NCBI GenBank assembly: GCA_013286145.1
Contig: JABDGH010000020.1
Coordinates: forward strand, 1-35,549
DNA from: Verrucomicrobiota bacterium
Lineage (GTDB): Bacteria; Verrucomicrobiota; Verrucomicrobiia; Methylacidiphilales; UBA1321
Length of the DNA: 35,549 nucleotides
Direction: 5' to 3'
Shown here in pieces: positions 8,535-17,302 of the stretch; positions within the stretch are counted from its first letter, which is position 1; each line of letters starts with the position of its first letter. The notes under the pieces were generated by a model. That model made no database searches. It saw only the letters and a program-made list of their open reading frames with translations, and was not told the origin of the DNA. The position numbers and the translations under genes are program-made.

Positions 8535-8870
8535 ATGACCAAAGAAGACATCGAACTCACCGTCTTGACCACGATGGCCGAGGCCACCGTTTCCACTGCG
8601 GAGAGACACCAGCTTATTACCAGGGTTGAAAGTGCCCGTTACAACGAGCTTATGCGTTTCGAGCGCAAAAAGCAGGGCTTGCTCCGCATGATTCTATACG
8701 TCCTCCTGGGCATTCTCGTTGTCAGCTCACTCCAGCCTTTGGTGCCGCTTCTGGCCTCGCTTCCATCGGAGCATCATGTCGGTTCGCCGCCTCCATCCAC
8801 GGACAAGCAGTGGTGGGACAACCTATTGACTAAACCCGCGTATAAGCAAAGCGAAAAGCACTCTCCATGA
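8535..8870 (+). CDS. Small membrane protein of the T4SS operon
   Basis: A 111-residue protein with a charged N-terminal helical region (residues 1-50), one membrane helix (about residues 52-75, LLRMILYVLLGILVVSSLQPLVPLL) and a short polar tail. No family is recognised. It sits between the VirB5-like and VirB6-like genes, and its TGA overlaps the ATG of the latter. An accessory inner-membrane role in the transfer apparatus is likely from context alone. Confidence 0.72.
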   Translation: MTKEDIELTVLTTMAEATVSTAERHQLITRVESARYNELMRFERKKQGLLRMILYVLLGILVVSSLQPLVPLLASLPSEHHVGSPPPSTDKQWWDNLLTKPAYKQSEKHSP

Positions 8871-10129
8871 CCATTGCCCAATTCATTCCCACCCTTCAAC
8901 CGATGGTGGAACAGTTGAACACGCAGTTCCGCTTCATCTGCTTTTTCGTGCTGACTATTTCAATCATCGTTCGTACCGGCACCGGCAGCACTGACCTCAA
9001 CCATTTGCTGCGACCGTTGATGACCAACGCGATTATTTGCGCGTTCATCGCCACATTGCCGTTCTGGTTCAACATGATCCGGGACAGCTTTTGGGACATG
9101 GCCGTGCAGATTCAACAGGATTTCACGGGAAGCGTTGATGGCACCGGCACGAAACTGATGCAGTCCCTGCAACCGCCTGATGGCAAGATCAACTGGCTCG
9201 ACGTGAGCGGTTCCATCTGGCGGGCGGTTCAGTACGCCTTGGCGTGGATCATTGTCTGGTTGGGAGCAATCATTCAAGTCCCGATGATGTTTTTTCAGTA
9301 CATCATGGAGTGCCTTTGCTATTTGTTCCTGCCCATTGCGCTTAGTCTGTTCGCCTTTGATGGCACCAAGGGCCTCGCCATCCGTTATATTCAGCAGACG
9401 CTCGCCATTCTTGCGTGGCCCATTGGTTTTGCTGTGGTTGATATGGTGGGCGATGCTCTTCTCAACAGCATTGCCACCGCCGTTGCCGCCGTAGGTGCTG
9501 TGGCCGTGGGCACCGCCACTGAATGGGGACCGGCCTCATTTGTCATCGCTGGATTCGTCGCCGTTTGGCTGATTTTGGGAAGTCTCGCCACGCCCATTGT
9601 CATGCAGGCACTTTTTTGCTCCGGCTCTCCCATGTCATCCACGGTCGGCCAAGCCCTTCAATTTGGTTTGGCCGCCGCTGGCATGGCCCGCCTTGGCGGG
9701 GGTGGAGGAGGGGGAGAGACGCCACCACCCGCTTCGGATTCCAGTAGCGGTTCATCTCCCTCGACTCCACCGGCAGCGCCCTCATCCGGCGGCGGGAGCA
9801 TCGCGCCAGCTTATACGCCAAGTTCATCGCTGCCTTCACTCATGGGCCCGATGCAGCGTGCCGCCCTGGGAGCACCACCTACTTTACCCGCTCTCATGGG
9901 ACGGGGGGCACAAGCCGCTCTCCCGGATTCCGCATCGGGACCAATGGCGACTTTGACCAGCCCCTCATTTTCACCTTCACCAACTTCCGCAATGGCGCTC
10001 CCTCCTCGCGGCCATACGCAACCACGATCCGCCGCTCCAACCATCGACCTCGTAAGCGATCCGAGCGGAGAAGTCTTTGCTATGAGCGTGCAGGAATTGA
10101 ACCAAATCCCCACCGCCGTCTCTTACTAA
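8867..10129 (+). CDS. VirB6/TrbL-like polytopic membrane protein
   Basis: A 420-residue inner-membrane protein with about six hydrophobic segments between residues 15 and 270, including the Trp/Met-rich IIVWLGAIIQVPMMFFQYIM region typical of TrbL/VirB6. The C-terminal 140 residues are low-complexity Gly/Pro/Ser, starting at a Gly run near residue 278; such tails are common in TrbL. VirB6/TrbL is thought to form part of the inner-membrane channel. The start overlaps the previous gene by four bases, and one base separates its stop from the VirB8-like start. Confidence 0.82.
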   Translation: MTIAQFIPTLQPMVEQLNTQFRFICFFVLTISIIVRTGTGSTDLNHLLRPLMTNAIICAFIATLPFWFNMIRDSFWDMAVQIQQDFTGSVDGTGTKLMQSLQPPDGKINWLDVSGSIWRAVQYALAWIIVWLGAIIQVPMMFFQYIMECLCYLFLPIALSLFAFDGTKGLAIRYIQQTLAILAWPIGFAVVDMVGDALLNSIATAVAAVGAVAVGTATEWGPASFVIAGFVAVWLILGSLATPIVMQALFCSGSPMSSTVGQALQFGLAAAGMARLGGGGGGGETPPPASDSSSGSSPSTPPAAPSSGGGSIAPAYTPSSSLPSLMGPMQRAALGAPPTLPALMGRGAQAALPDSASGPMATLTSPSFSPSPTSAMALPPRGHTQPRSAAPTIDLVSDPSGEVFAMSVQELNQIPTAVSY

Positions 10130-10130
10130 T

Positions 10131-10778
10131 ATGACTGAAACTCCACTCGAAACACCCGTTCCACCTACGGCTCCCAAACTGCCGCAGGCCGCTCCGAATG
10201 TCCTGCGCATGTTTGCCAACCACGGTTGGGCGGCCCGCATGTGGTTCCTTGTGGCGGTAGTCTCACTCGCTGCCGCCCTGGTGGAACCTTATTTAATCAT
10301 CTCGGCCTATCGCACCCGAGAACGGGTCGTGATCCTTGACGAAACCGGCACCTACCACATTGCGCCCCTTCTCAATTTTGAGGACGCGACGAAACTCCAC
10401 ACCTCCCAAGCCCTGTTGGCTTGCATTGCCCTCTTTGAAAGAAACCCAAACGGGTACGATTACCCGGACATTTTGGAAAAAATGTTTCTGACCGATGCCT
10501 TGGAAAAGGCAAAAAAAATCCTTTCCCAGCAACGGACGGAATTTCAGGCAAAGCAGATTCACCAGAAAGTTGAGATTTTCAAGATCGACATCCTGAAGAC
10601 CCGCAATGACGAGGTGCTGGTCGAGGTGACGGGACAATTAATCCGCGTTGGCATCTTCAACGACCAGCCTTTCACCGAATCTCCCACTTTCAAGGCCCGT
10701 TTCACTCTCCTTCGCAACCCCAACCTGACCGCAAACGGTCGCTTCCCCCTCGCTGTATGGCAATTCGACATTCAATAA
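10131..10778 (+). CDS. VirB8/TrbF-like inner-membrane protein
   Basis: A 215-residue bitopic protein: a short Pro-rich cytoplasmic N-terminus, one membrane helix (about residues 36-58, MWFLVAVVSLAAALVEPYLIISAY) and a periplasmic alpha/beta domain of about 150 residues ending in a beta-rich part. Topology, size and placement directly before virB9 match VirB8/TrbF, which bridges the inner-membrane complex and the core channel. The periplasmic sequence is only weakly like classical VirB8, so the call leans on context. Its 3' end overlaps virB9 by 22 bases. Confidence 0.75.
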   Translation: MTETPLETPVPPTAPKLPQAAPNVLRMFANHGWAARMWFLVAVVSLAAALVEPYLIISAYRTRERVVILDETGTYHIAPLLNFEDATKLHTSQALLACIALFERNPNGYDYPDILEKMFLTDALEKAKKILSQQRTEFQAKQIHQKVEIFKIDILKTRNDEVLVEVTGQLIRVGIFNDQPFTESPTFKARFTLLRNPNLTANGRFPLAVWQFDIQ

Positions 10779-11647
10779 TCCTCACGCTCCTCCTCACCGT
10801 CCCGGCCCTCGCGCAGACCGGCCCAAACTACAAGGCCATCAAGCAATTTCCGCTCGATGACCGGACGGTGTACCAGATCAAGGTCGGCAGGAACCAGACG
10901 ACGACGATCATGTTCCCAAGTTCAATCAGTGCCTTGGAAGGCGCGAACATCACCATTGATCCAAAATACCCCGCAGCGGTCTTGCTCAGTCATGCCAAGG
11001 ACCGCTATTTCTTTTCAATTCGCGCCTTGCAGGAACCCGCTTCCGCGAACCTGAATGTCGTGTGGAATCGGAAAACCTATGTGCTCGAAATCCAGACCGA
11101 CCCCGAGCCATTCAACTCGGTTACATTTTATCAGCCTGCCGAGGTGGGAGCCACTTCGCAAAAAGATAGCCTTGGCCCAATCAGGTTACTTGGCTTGCTC
11201 GACAAGGCGAAAGCTTACCGTCTCATTCAATCGCAATATCCCGAGGCCATTCCTCAGGTCGATACCGCCCAGCCCCACAACCGGATTCCGTACAAGGATT
11301 TTGAGGTTGAGGTGGCCGAAGTGTTCCGCTTCGAGCCGGAAGATACGCTTGTTTTCAAGATTCTCCTCTATAACCACAGCGACCGGGAGATTTACTATCA
11401 GCCGCAATCGCTCGCGGTTCGCGTGGGATTGGACGTGTTTTACAGCGCCTTGTCCGACGCCTCCGGTATCATGCCGCCTGCCTATCTCAATCCCGAGACA
11501 AAGAAGGTCGAGCCGAGCGTTTCACTGGCTTATTTCGTTGTCACTGGCACGCCGAATGGTGGGCGCAATAATCTGGCCGTCACGAATACATTCAATGTAA
11601 TAGTCAATCGGCAGTTGCCGGAGATCCCATTATCTCTTGGCAAATAG
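10757..11647 (+). CDS. VirB9/TrbG-like core complex protein
   Basis: A 296-residue exported protein with signal peptide MAIRHSIILTLLLTVPALAQ. The N-terminal half shows features of the VirB9/TrbG/CagX family: YQIKVGRNQTTTIMFPSSISALEG, then a segment reading YFFSIRALQEPASANLNVVW, i.e. strand-rich with the usual NL-V-tt-r pattern. VirB9 joins VirB7 and VirB10 in the outer-membrane core of the T4SS. Its usual partner virB10 is not next door but 8.6 kb downstream, behind the cargo region. Confidence 0.82.
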   Translation: MAIRHSIILTLLLTVPALAQTGPNYKAIKQFPLDDRTVYQIKVGRNQTTTIMFPSSISALEGANITIDPKYPAAVLLSHAKDRYFFSIRALQEPASANLNVVWNRKTYVLEIQTDPEPFNSVTFYQPAEVGATSQKDSLGPIRLLGLLDKAKAYRLIQSQYPEAIPQVDTAQPHNRIPYKDFEVEVAEVFRFEPEDTLVFKILLYNHSDREIYYQPQSLAVRVGLDVFYSALSDASGIMPPAYLNPETKKVEPSVSLAYFVVTGTPNGGRNNLAVTNTFNVIVNRQLPEIPLSLGK

Positions 11648-11731
11648 TCTGCCGGTTTAAAGGAAGCGGTTGAAAAATTCCGCTGGGATCAGTACTAGGA
11701 GGGGCTCCCTGTAAAGAAACGTAACCAGCAA

Positions 11732-11923
11732 ATGTGGTCGTTTACCGGAAAGGTCGCTTTTTGTGAAGAAGTCGAGTTCCCCAAAGATCGGGTAAAATTG
11801 TGCCGTGGCGAAAAGATCATCACCCTATCGAACATCAAAAGTGTTCAAGGCGAAAAAGCCCTTGGAGAATGGTCGTATCCTGATCCAGTGGGTTCTTCCT
11901 GGAGCATCGCCCAAAACCCTTAG
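11732..11923 (+). CDS. Possible small hypothetical protein
   Basis: A 63-residue frame with a fairly protein-like composition (charged residues, several Trp) in the 315-base gap between virB9 and the cargo ATPase. No family is recognised and no clear ribosome binding site precedes the ATG. Upstream, a GGAG-GGG-CTCC inverted repeat around 11,699-11,709 is the only other structure seen in the gap. Could equally be non-coding. Confidence 0.3.
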   Translation: MWSFTGKVAFCEEVEFPKDRVKLCRGEKIITLSNIKSVQGEKALGEWSYPDPVGSSWSIAQNP

Positions 11924-11962
11924 GACTCGTCAAACTCCTGAGTGCCCGTTAGCCTCGTCGAA

Positions 11963-13624
11963 ATGTTTTCAATCCAAGTCCAAAACCTGCGGAGCTTAAA
12001 GGATACGGGCGAAATCGACCTAGCTCCGCTCACTTTGCTTGTTGGGGAGAATAGTTCCGGAAAAAGCACGTTCATTCGACTTTTCCCATTACTGAGGCAA
12101 TCGACTGACACGGTTACGGGGAGCGGCTTGCTTTTGCGAGGGGGTTACGTGGATTATGGTCCGTTTCCCGTAGCCCTTCGCAAGGGAGCAGATTCTAATA
12201 AGATCACGTTTACGTTGGGCTTCAAACTCCCTTCAAGGAATGAAGGCTACGGCGGATCACCGAACCTAATTGAAGAATTGCCGATCAAGCTGCGAGTTGC
12301 CTTTGCCGCTCGAAGGCAAGAGGTGAGTTTCTCGTATTTATGTGGAGCTGATATATACCTAGGAGATGAACAGCAGGATCACATTAGTTTCGAAGCAAAC
12401 GAAGATGGAAGCATCACGAAATTGCTTGTCAACGAGTATGACGCAGCAGGGCAGTTGGAACGCATCGCATTAAGGTCTGGTCGAGGGGTAATCCCTCTAT
12501 TGCGCACGCTTCCTAAGGGGATTGATGCAACTAGTGAAGAAACGGAATATGATGCAGGTGCGTTTAATGAAAGTTTGCTTTCTGCTACAAATTGGATTTT
12601 TCACGGAAGGACTACAATAGAAGTAAGACTAGCTGTTTTTGATGCAATACGAATTGGAACACCAGATGGAATGCTGGCCGAAATGCAGAGGGCTTCGGCC
12701 ATGTCTAAATGGCAATCAACTGTTAGACGATGGAATACAACTAATTCGCAATTTCTAAAGTTGCGAAATTTATTAATCGCAAACCGCCTTTCGACCTTAC
12801 TTACGATTGCCGCAAGGGAAATGGCGTCTTTTTCTAGCGGACTAAGATATTTTGCGCCATTACGAGCCCCTCTAGGAAGAGATTACCCCATCACTGATCT
12901 TACTGTCGATGAGGTTGCAAAAGATGGTGCCAATCTTCCGATGGTATTAGCCCGATTGTCATCGAACGACCTGGAGGATTTTCAAGTTTGGACCGAAAAG
13001 TATTTTGGCTTTACCATAAAAGTTCTTCCTCTTGGAGATGGATCATCGGTAACTCTCCGCCTTCAAGACAATATCAGCGGGATGGATGTTACGCTGGCCG
13101 ATACTGGGTTTGGATTTTCCCAAATGCTTCCATTTATCTTGCAAATATGGAATGTTACGCAGAGGGATGGTCTATTTGAGACAGCTTCCTCAACAAAACG
13201 ACTTCGAGGCTATCGCCCAAGAGATCGAAATTTGGGTTTTCTTATTGCTATTGAACAACCAGAACTTCATTTGCATCCGGCTTTGCAGGCCAAAGTCGTC
13301 GATATGATGGCCGCAGCTATCCATATACTGAAAGGAAAAGAGATACCAATTCATTTTGTGCTTGAGACCCATAGCCCCACCTTTGTTGAACGCATTGGTC
13401 ACCTTATAAGTGGAAAGCAATTTTCCCCAGAAGATGCAAAGGTTTTATTCTTCGATAGAACAACAAACGCTGATGGATCAACGATTTCAAACGTGCAGAC
13501 TGCCCTCTATAATAACGAAGGGGTCTTGCTTGATCCTTTTCCTCTAGGATTTTTTCTCACTAGTTCAGAGGGAATACCTTTTCCGCGAACTACTGAATCG
13601 GAACAACTGTCCACGACTCCTTGA
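11963..13624 (+). CDS. AAA/ABC-type ATPase with DUF3696 C-terminus
   Basis: A 553-residue ATPase of the OLD/SMC-like ABC type. Residues 1-27 read FSIQVQNLRSLKDTGEIDL, the usual first strands of AAA_15/21 proteins. Walker A GENSSGKS is at residues 28-35 and the Walker B with following H-switch, IAIEQPELHLHP, is near 428-439, preceded by an ADTGFGFSQMLP segment resembling the signature region. The C-terminus fits DUF3696 (LFFDRTTNADGS... DPFPLGFF). ATG 11963 is preferred over GTG 11942 because the conserved first strand begins there. Such ATPases often pair with a nuclease in anti-phage systems; the next gene, 16 bases on, is the likely partner. The region looks clearly more AT-rich than the T4SS genes, a sign of separate origin. 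Confidence 0.85.
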   Translation: MFSIQVQNLRSLKDTGEIDLAPLTLLVGENSSGKSTFIRLFPLLRQSTDTVTGSGLLLRGGYVDYGPFPVALRKGADSNKITFTLGFKLPSRNEGYGGSPNLIEELPIKLRVAFAARRQEVSFSYLCGADIYLGDEQQDHISFEANEDGSITKLLVNEYDAAGQLERIALRSGRGVIPLLRTLPKGIDATSEETEYDAGAFNESLLSATNWIFHGRTTIEVRLAVFDAIRIGTPDGMLAEMQRASAMSKWQSTVRRWNTTNSQFLKLRNLLIANRLSTLLTIAAREMASFSSGLRYFAPLRAPLGRDYPITDLTVDEVAKDGANLPMVLARLSSNDLEDFQVWTEKYFGFTIKVLPLGDGSSVTLRLQDNISGMDVTLADTGFGFSQMLPFILQIWNVTQRDGLFETASSTKRLRGYRPRDRNLGFLIAIEQPELHLHPALQAKVVDMMAAAIHILKGKEIPIHFVLETHSPTFVERIGHLISGKQFSPEDAKVLFFDRTTNADGSTISNVQTALYNNEGVLLDPFPLGFFLTSSEGIPFPRTTESEQLSTTP

Positions 13625-13640
13625 CCATTGGTCCTTTTGT

Positions 13641-14789
13641 ATGCTTTTAGTTCTCGATGAGAGTCTTGTTGCGGCAATTCCGCTACAAAGGGAAGTGACT
13701 GAAGATATCAGAGAGGCGCTCGACATCATTGGAGATCAGATTTATTTCGGTCGTCACGCGCTCTTCGCACCGCAACGAATCCTTAGCCACCTGCTAATGG
13801 TCAATGGTTGGTCGCGGAGGTTGATTCAAGTTTTAAAATCTGCAAGAGACCATTATTCAGAACGTCAGCGTCTTTTCAGTGCCATAAACCTCGTTGGAAA
13901 TATACATGTAACAGCTATTCCAAATCCTTCTCGCAGGATGGTAGGCAACCGTGCATGGATAGATATTCCATTGGCTTGGATTGATCGACCTGAGAAACTC
14001 AACTCTACGGTAGTATTGGGCGAAAATTTAGATGATGTTGCTGTTTATGACTGTATTACGAAGGCGATGATTCCTCGGGATTTCCAAAGGGCATTTCCCA
14101 TTTCTATGGAGCGAGGCCCTGGTGGTGGAGGTAATATTGGACAGGTTTTTGACGGTTACGTAAATAGCCACAGGAATGTTCTCTGTTTTGTGGACAGCGA
14201 TTATAAGTACGCCGGGGGGCCGATCAAAGACACAGCCCGTCAAATACAAGATCGCTTCACCGATGGCGGGCCGGCTTTAGCTGCTTGGTCCCGAACAAGG
14301 GGAAGGGATTTGGAGAACACTTTACCCGACGCATTTTATGTCACTCGTATTTCAGGAGATGCCAATAAGCGCGCTGCGGTTAACTCACTAGAGTCTCTCT
14401 CAATCGCCGGTGAGTTGGAACTGCGTTACTTGATCGATCTCTGTGATGGCCATAAATTAGCTGATTTATTTAGCCTTAACCCGAACAATCCTGAAAGAAC
14501 TTATTGGATACCTCGGATAAACGACCTTATGGCGAGACAAACTAGAGACATTTCGCAACTGCCCTGCCTTGCAGCGAACACCTGTGCCAATGTAACGCGA
14601 GCAGAGGGATGTACCTGTCTGATTTTCCCTGGATTTGGTAAGTCTTTGGGTGCCTTTGTGCAGTACTGTAGCTCCACTCCACTAAGTCAGGTGAGAGGAC
14701 AGCTGAGTAGTGCTCAGGCTGAGGAATGGCAAGAAGTGGCGGAACTAATTTTTGATTGGTGTTGTGCGAATAGAGCTAAACAAGTGTAG
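13641..14789 (+). CDS. TOPRIM-like partner of the DUF3696 ATPase
   Basis: A 382-residue protein not assigned to a named family with certainty. A TOPRIM-like pattern can be read: a hydrophobic strand leading to E128-N129 (TVVLGENLDD), then a Gly-rich GPGGGGNIGQVF segment, a strand ending in D185-S-D187 (VLCFVDSDYKY) and a GRDLEN segment at 221-226. This matches the E / D-x-D layout of OLD and DUF4435 nucleases. The C-terminal third has several cysteines (within NTCANVTRAEGCTC), possibly a metal site. Downstream of the ATPase with a 16-base gap, so most likely one operon and one complex. Role as effector nuclease is inference. Confidence 0.6.
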   Translation: MLLVLDESLVAAIPLQREVTEDIREALDIIGDQIYFGRHALFAPQRILSHLLMVNGWSRRLIQVLKSARDHYSERQRLFSAINLVGNIHVTAIPNPSRRMVGNRAWIDIPLAWIDRPEKLNSTVVLGENLDDVAVYDCITKAMIPRDFQRAFPISMERGPGGGGNIGQVFDGYVNSHRNVLCFVDSDYKYAGGPIKDTARQIQDRFTDGGPALAAWSRTRGRDLENTLPDAFYVTRISGDANKRAAVNSLESLSIAGELELRYLIDLCDGHKLADLFSLNPNNPERTYWIPRINDLMARQTRDISQLPCLAANTCANVTRAEGCTCLIFPGFGKSLGAFVQYCSSTPLSQVRGQLSSAQAEEWQEVAELIFDWCCANRAKQV

Positions 14790-14842
14790 TGACCAAACTC
14801 TCCGGTCTGTTGCCAGCGCCAAAGTGCCAGATGCCGGAGCTT

Positions 14843-15727
14843 TCACTGCCTCTGGGGATTCAACTTGCGATCCTTTTTTTCCTTTTCTGATAATCGGATA
14901 GCTATGCTTTTCGACGCCAAAGCTTTTTGATATGCGGGATTGAACCAAATTACTTCACTTCGCTCGAAACTCTTCCCGTTATTGCCTTTTGTGGTTGCCC
15001 TGACCACCTGCTTGGACCACCCCAAACTTTTTGTGAGATAGCTGTCGTAAAGTTCATTTTCGTACCCGCTGATAAAAACCATGCACTTAGCCTCAACAAT
15101 AGCGTTGAGGATTTTCTCGTGAAATTCAGACGTGTTAGCATCGTGGTCGTACCCGTTTACTCGTTCTGCCAAATAAGGCGGATCAAAATAGACCAGCGTT
15201 GCCGGTCGATCAGAATACTTTGCAAAAAGTTTGAGAGCATCCAAATTTTCGATTCGCACTGACGCAAGTCTTGTCGTTACCTCCTCAAGATATTCGTGCA
15301 TTCGATGCCAGCGATTAACGCGCGCTTCCATTCCATTCCGTGAATAGGAATTGCTGAAAGAAAACCCACCGGGCGAGGTACCGAAGCTTCCGTTAATTGC
15401 CATCATCGCCGTGACAAAAAATTTACGCGCCCTTTCTAAGTCTGAGTCTCCATCGTCTTCCTGACGAGCAAGAGCCAATTCTTGCCGCGCGTACGGGGTC
15501 AACTGGATCAGTTTCCGTAGGCGGTTCCCGTTATTTCTGAGTTGACGGTAAAAGTTGATGATGCTGTCGTTAACATCGTTAATAATTTCGATGCTTGCGG
15601 GCTTTTTGGCAATCGTCATCGCCGCCGACCCGCAAAAAAGCTCGACCCAGGCATGGTGGGGGGGCAGCTCTCGGCAAAATTGCGAGGCCAGCCGTAGTTT
15701 AGAGCCAAAATAGCCAAAAGCAGACAT
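14843..15727 (-). CDS. Dam-like (D12 class) N6-adenine DNA methyltransferase
   Basis: A 294-residue methyltransferase of the Dam/D12 class, which transfers a methyl group from S-adenosylmethionine to adenine N6 in DNA. Visible motifs: motif X FGYFGSKLRLA near the N-terminus, motif I VELFCGSAAMTIAK with the acidic residue in IIND, and the catalytic DPPY in LVYFDPPYL near residue 180. Length is normal for the class. The start ATG at 15727 has a strong purine-rich site (GGGGGTAGG) directly upstream. It is divergent from the ParB-like/SNF2/DUF3883 operon, with 168 bases between, and probably supplies self-protection if that operon restricts DNA. Recognition sequence cannot be read from the sequence. 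Confidence 0.88.
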   Translation of the reverse strand: MSAFGYFGSKLRLASQFCRELPPHHAWVELFCGSAAMTIAKKPASIEIINDVNDSIINFYRQLRNNGNRLRKLIQLTPYARQELALARQEDDGDSDLERARKFFVTAMMAINGSFGTSPGGFSFSNSYSRNGMEARVNRWHRMHEYLEEVTTRLASVRIENLDALKLFAKYSDRPATLVYFDPPYLAERVNGYDHDANTSEFHEKILNAIVEAKCMVFISGYENELYDSYLTKSLGWSKQVVRATTKGNNGKSFERSEVIWFNPAYQKALASKSIAIRLSEKEKKDRKLNPQRQ

Positions 15728-15895
15728 CCTACCCCCTTAATAGCCGCCACATCGCTCCTGCCCAAGGAAAAATGCAGGAGGTTTTTCCTCATATCGTTAT
15801 TGCAACAACCAAGCTTCGGGGAGCACCATACGGAATCCTGCGTGTCGGCGCTGGATACAAATACCGTACATTTTACTCACAGAAGAGACGCTTTA

Positions 15896-17302
15896 ATGAA
15901 CCCCATCACCACTGCCCCACACCGAGAAATCATTGAGGATTTTGCGGCGTTGATTGCGCAGAAGAGAACGCAGGGTTCAAAACCCAGTAAAGACGTCATT
16001 AATTTTCGAGACGAAAAGCTGAACGGCGTAGAACGTGACATTTGGCAGGTTCCCGTAGACCTTCTCAGGTACCGCAAGGATAACGGTAGAATTGCTTCCG
16101 ACGTTTTTGATTACGAACGTCGGAATGGTATTTTGCACGAGAAGGACGAGGCCGCCCAAGCAATTCTTTACGGGTACTTGAGCGCAAAAGATCCTGAAAA
16201 GACCGAAGAGCTGATGAAGTCCATCGAGCATACCGGCCAATCCGAACCGGCAGTGATCACTTGTGATGGATTCCTGATCAATGGAAATCGCCGCAAAATG
16301 GCCTTGGAGACCCTTAAGAAGGATTTTCCAGGTAAGCCTGAATTCCAGACGATGAAGGTGGTAATCTTGCCGGGTATTGGAGAGGCGGGAGGACCTCCGA
16401 CGCTCTTGGAAATCGAGCAGTTGGAAAACAGGTATCAGTTGCAGAGGGATGGGAAAGCCGAGTACTACGGTTTTGATCAGGCACTTACCATTAAGCGCAA
16501 AATCGAAATGGGATATAGCCTCAAGATGCAACTTCTTGACGATCCACGTTATGTCCGGGCACCTGAAAAAGAACTCAACCAAGCTATTGATAAAGTTAAC
16601 CAAGAGTTCTTACAGCCATTGGACTGCATTGATCGATACCTTGCTACTTTTGGTAGGGCAGGCTTATACGGCACCGTCTCGTCAGGGCGCGGTGATCGTG
16701 AAGGCCGTTGGCAGGCGTTCAAAGATTACAGCGAAACCTATTATACCAAATTTCAAAATCCAAAATGGATGCTGGAGAATGGGATTGAGGAAGAAGAGAT
16801 CGGCGAGTTGGAGGATGCTGTTTTTAAGATCATACGCTTTCGCGATCTTCCCGCCGCAGGTCTCCGTAAGCTTCACCAAGTAATGCGAGAATTACGAAGG
16901 CTGTCCGCTAATAAGGTCAGTCGTAAGGAATTGATGAAGATCAGCGACGAGGTGGAGCCGATATTGTCCCCGAAAGATCGGCTGGATAAAGATGGTCAGC
17001 CGCTTTCTATTGAAGCGGAGGATGAGAAATGGGCCGACAAGAATAAACAATCAATCATCAATCATCTAAAGAAGGCTATCGAGAGTCAGGAGCGTGATTT
17101 ACAAAAGGAAACACCGCTCACGCTTTTGGAAGCTGCTCTTCAAAAACTGAACCACGATAAGATGAGTGTCGACAGTATGGGGGTCGCGGATTATGCAAGG
17201 GCTCGCCAATTAGCCTCCGACATTCAAAAACGAGCTAAAGAAATCGAAAGCGAGATTTATGATGCCAAGAAAAGTTTTGAGTCGCTGGCGCGGAAAAAAT
17301 AA
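15896..17302 (+). CDS. ParB/Srx-fold (ParB-like nuclease domain) protein
   Basis: A 468-residue protein with a ParB-like N-terminal domain: the box DGFLINGNRRKMALETL at residues 124-140 corresponds to the G-x-x-R/N-G-N-R-R nucleotide-binding motif of ParB/Srx proteins, preceded by a SIEHTGQSEPAVI segment. The C-terminal 250 residues are mostly helical and charged, ending in a likely coiled coil. ATG 15896 is preferred over an in-frame start at 15800, since the first 32 residues would be atypical. ParB-fold proteins bind CTP or act as NTPases/nucleases; in defence islands they are often sensors or nickases. Its last base is the first base of the helicase start (TAATG), so the two are coupled. 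Confidence 0.78.
   Translation: MNPITTAPHREIIEDFAALIAQKRTQGSKPSKDVINFRDEKLNGVERDIWQVPVDLLRYRKDNGRIASDVFDYERRNGILHEKDEAAQAILYGYLSAKDPEKTEELMKSIEHTGQSEPAVITCDGFLINGNRRKMALETLKKDFPGKPEFQTMKVVILPGIGEAGGPPTLLEIEQLENRYQLQRDGKAEYYGFDQALTIKRKIEMGYSLKMQLLDDPRYVRAPEKELNQAIDKVNQEFLQPLDCIDRYLATFGRAGLYGTVSSGRGDREGRWQAFKDYSETYYTKFQNPKWMLENGIEEEEIGELEDAVFKIIRFRDLPAAGLRKLHQVMRELRRLSANKVSRKELMKISDEVEPILSPKDRLDKDGQPLSIEAEDEKWADKNKQSIINHLKKAIESQERDLQKETPLTLLEAALQKLNHDKMSVDSMGVADYARARQLASDIQKRAKEIESEIYDAKKSFESLARKK

Noticed and set aside
11055-11600. Plus-strand open frame inside virB9
   Set aside because: Alternative frame of virB9; Arg/Ser/Pro-rich composition typical of a shadow.
11963-14789. Naming the pair as PARIS or Septu
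   Set aside because: The partner does not read as DUF4435 with confidence and has no HNH motif as in PtuB, so only a general relation to OLD-like systems is claimed.
15977-16603. 208-codon minus-strand frame
   Set aside because: Antisense to the ParB-like gene and without recognisable features.
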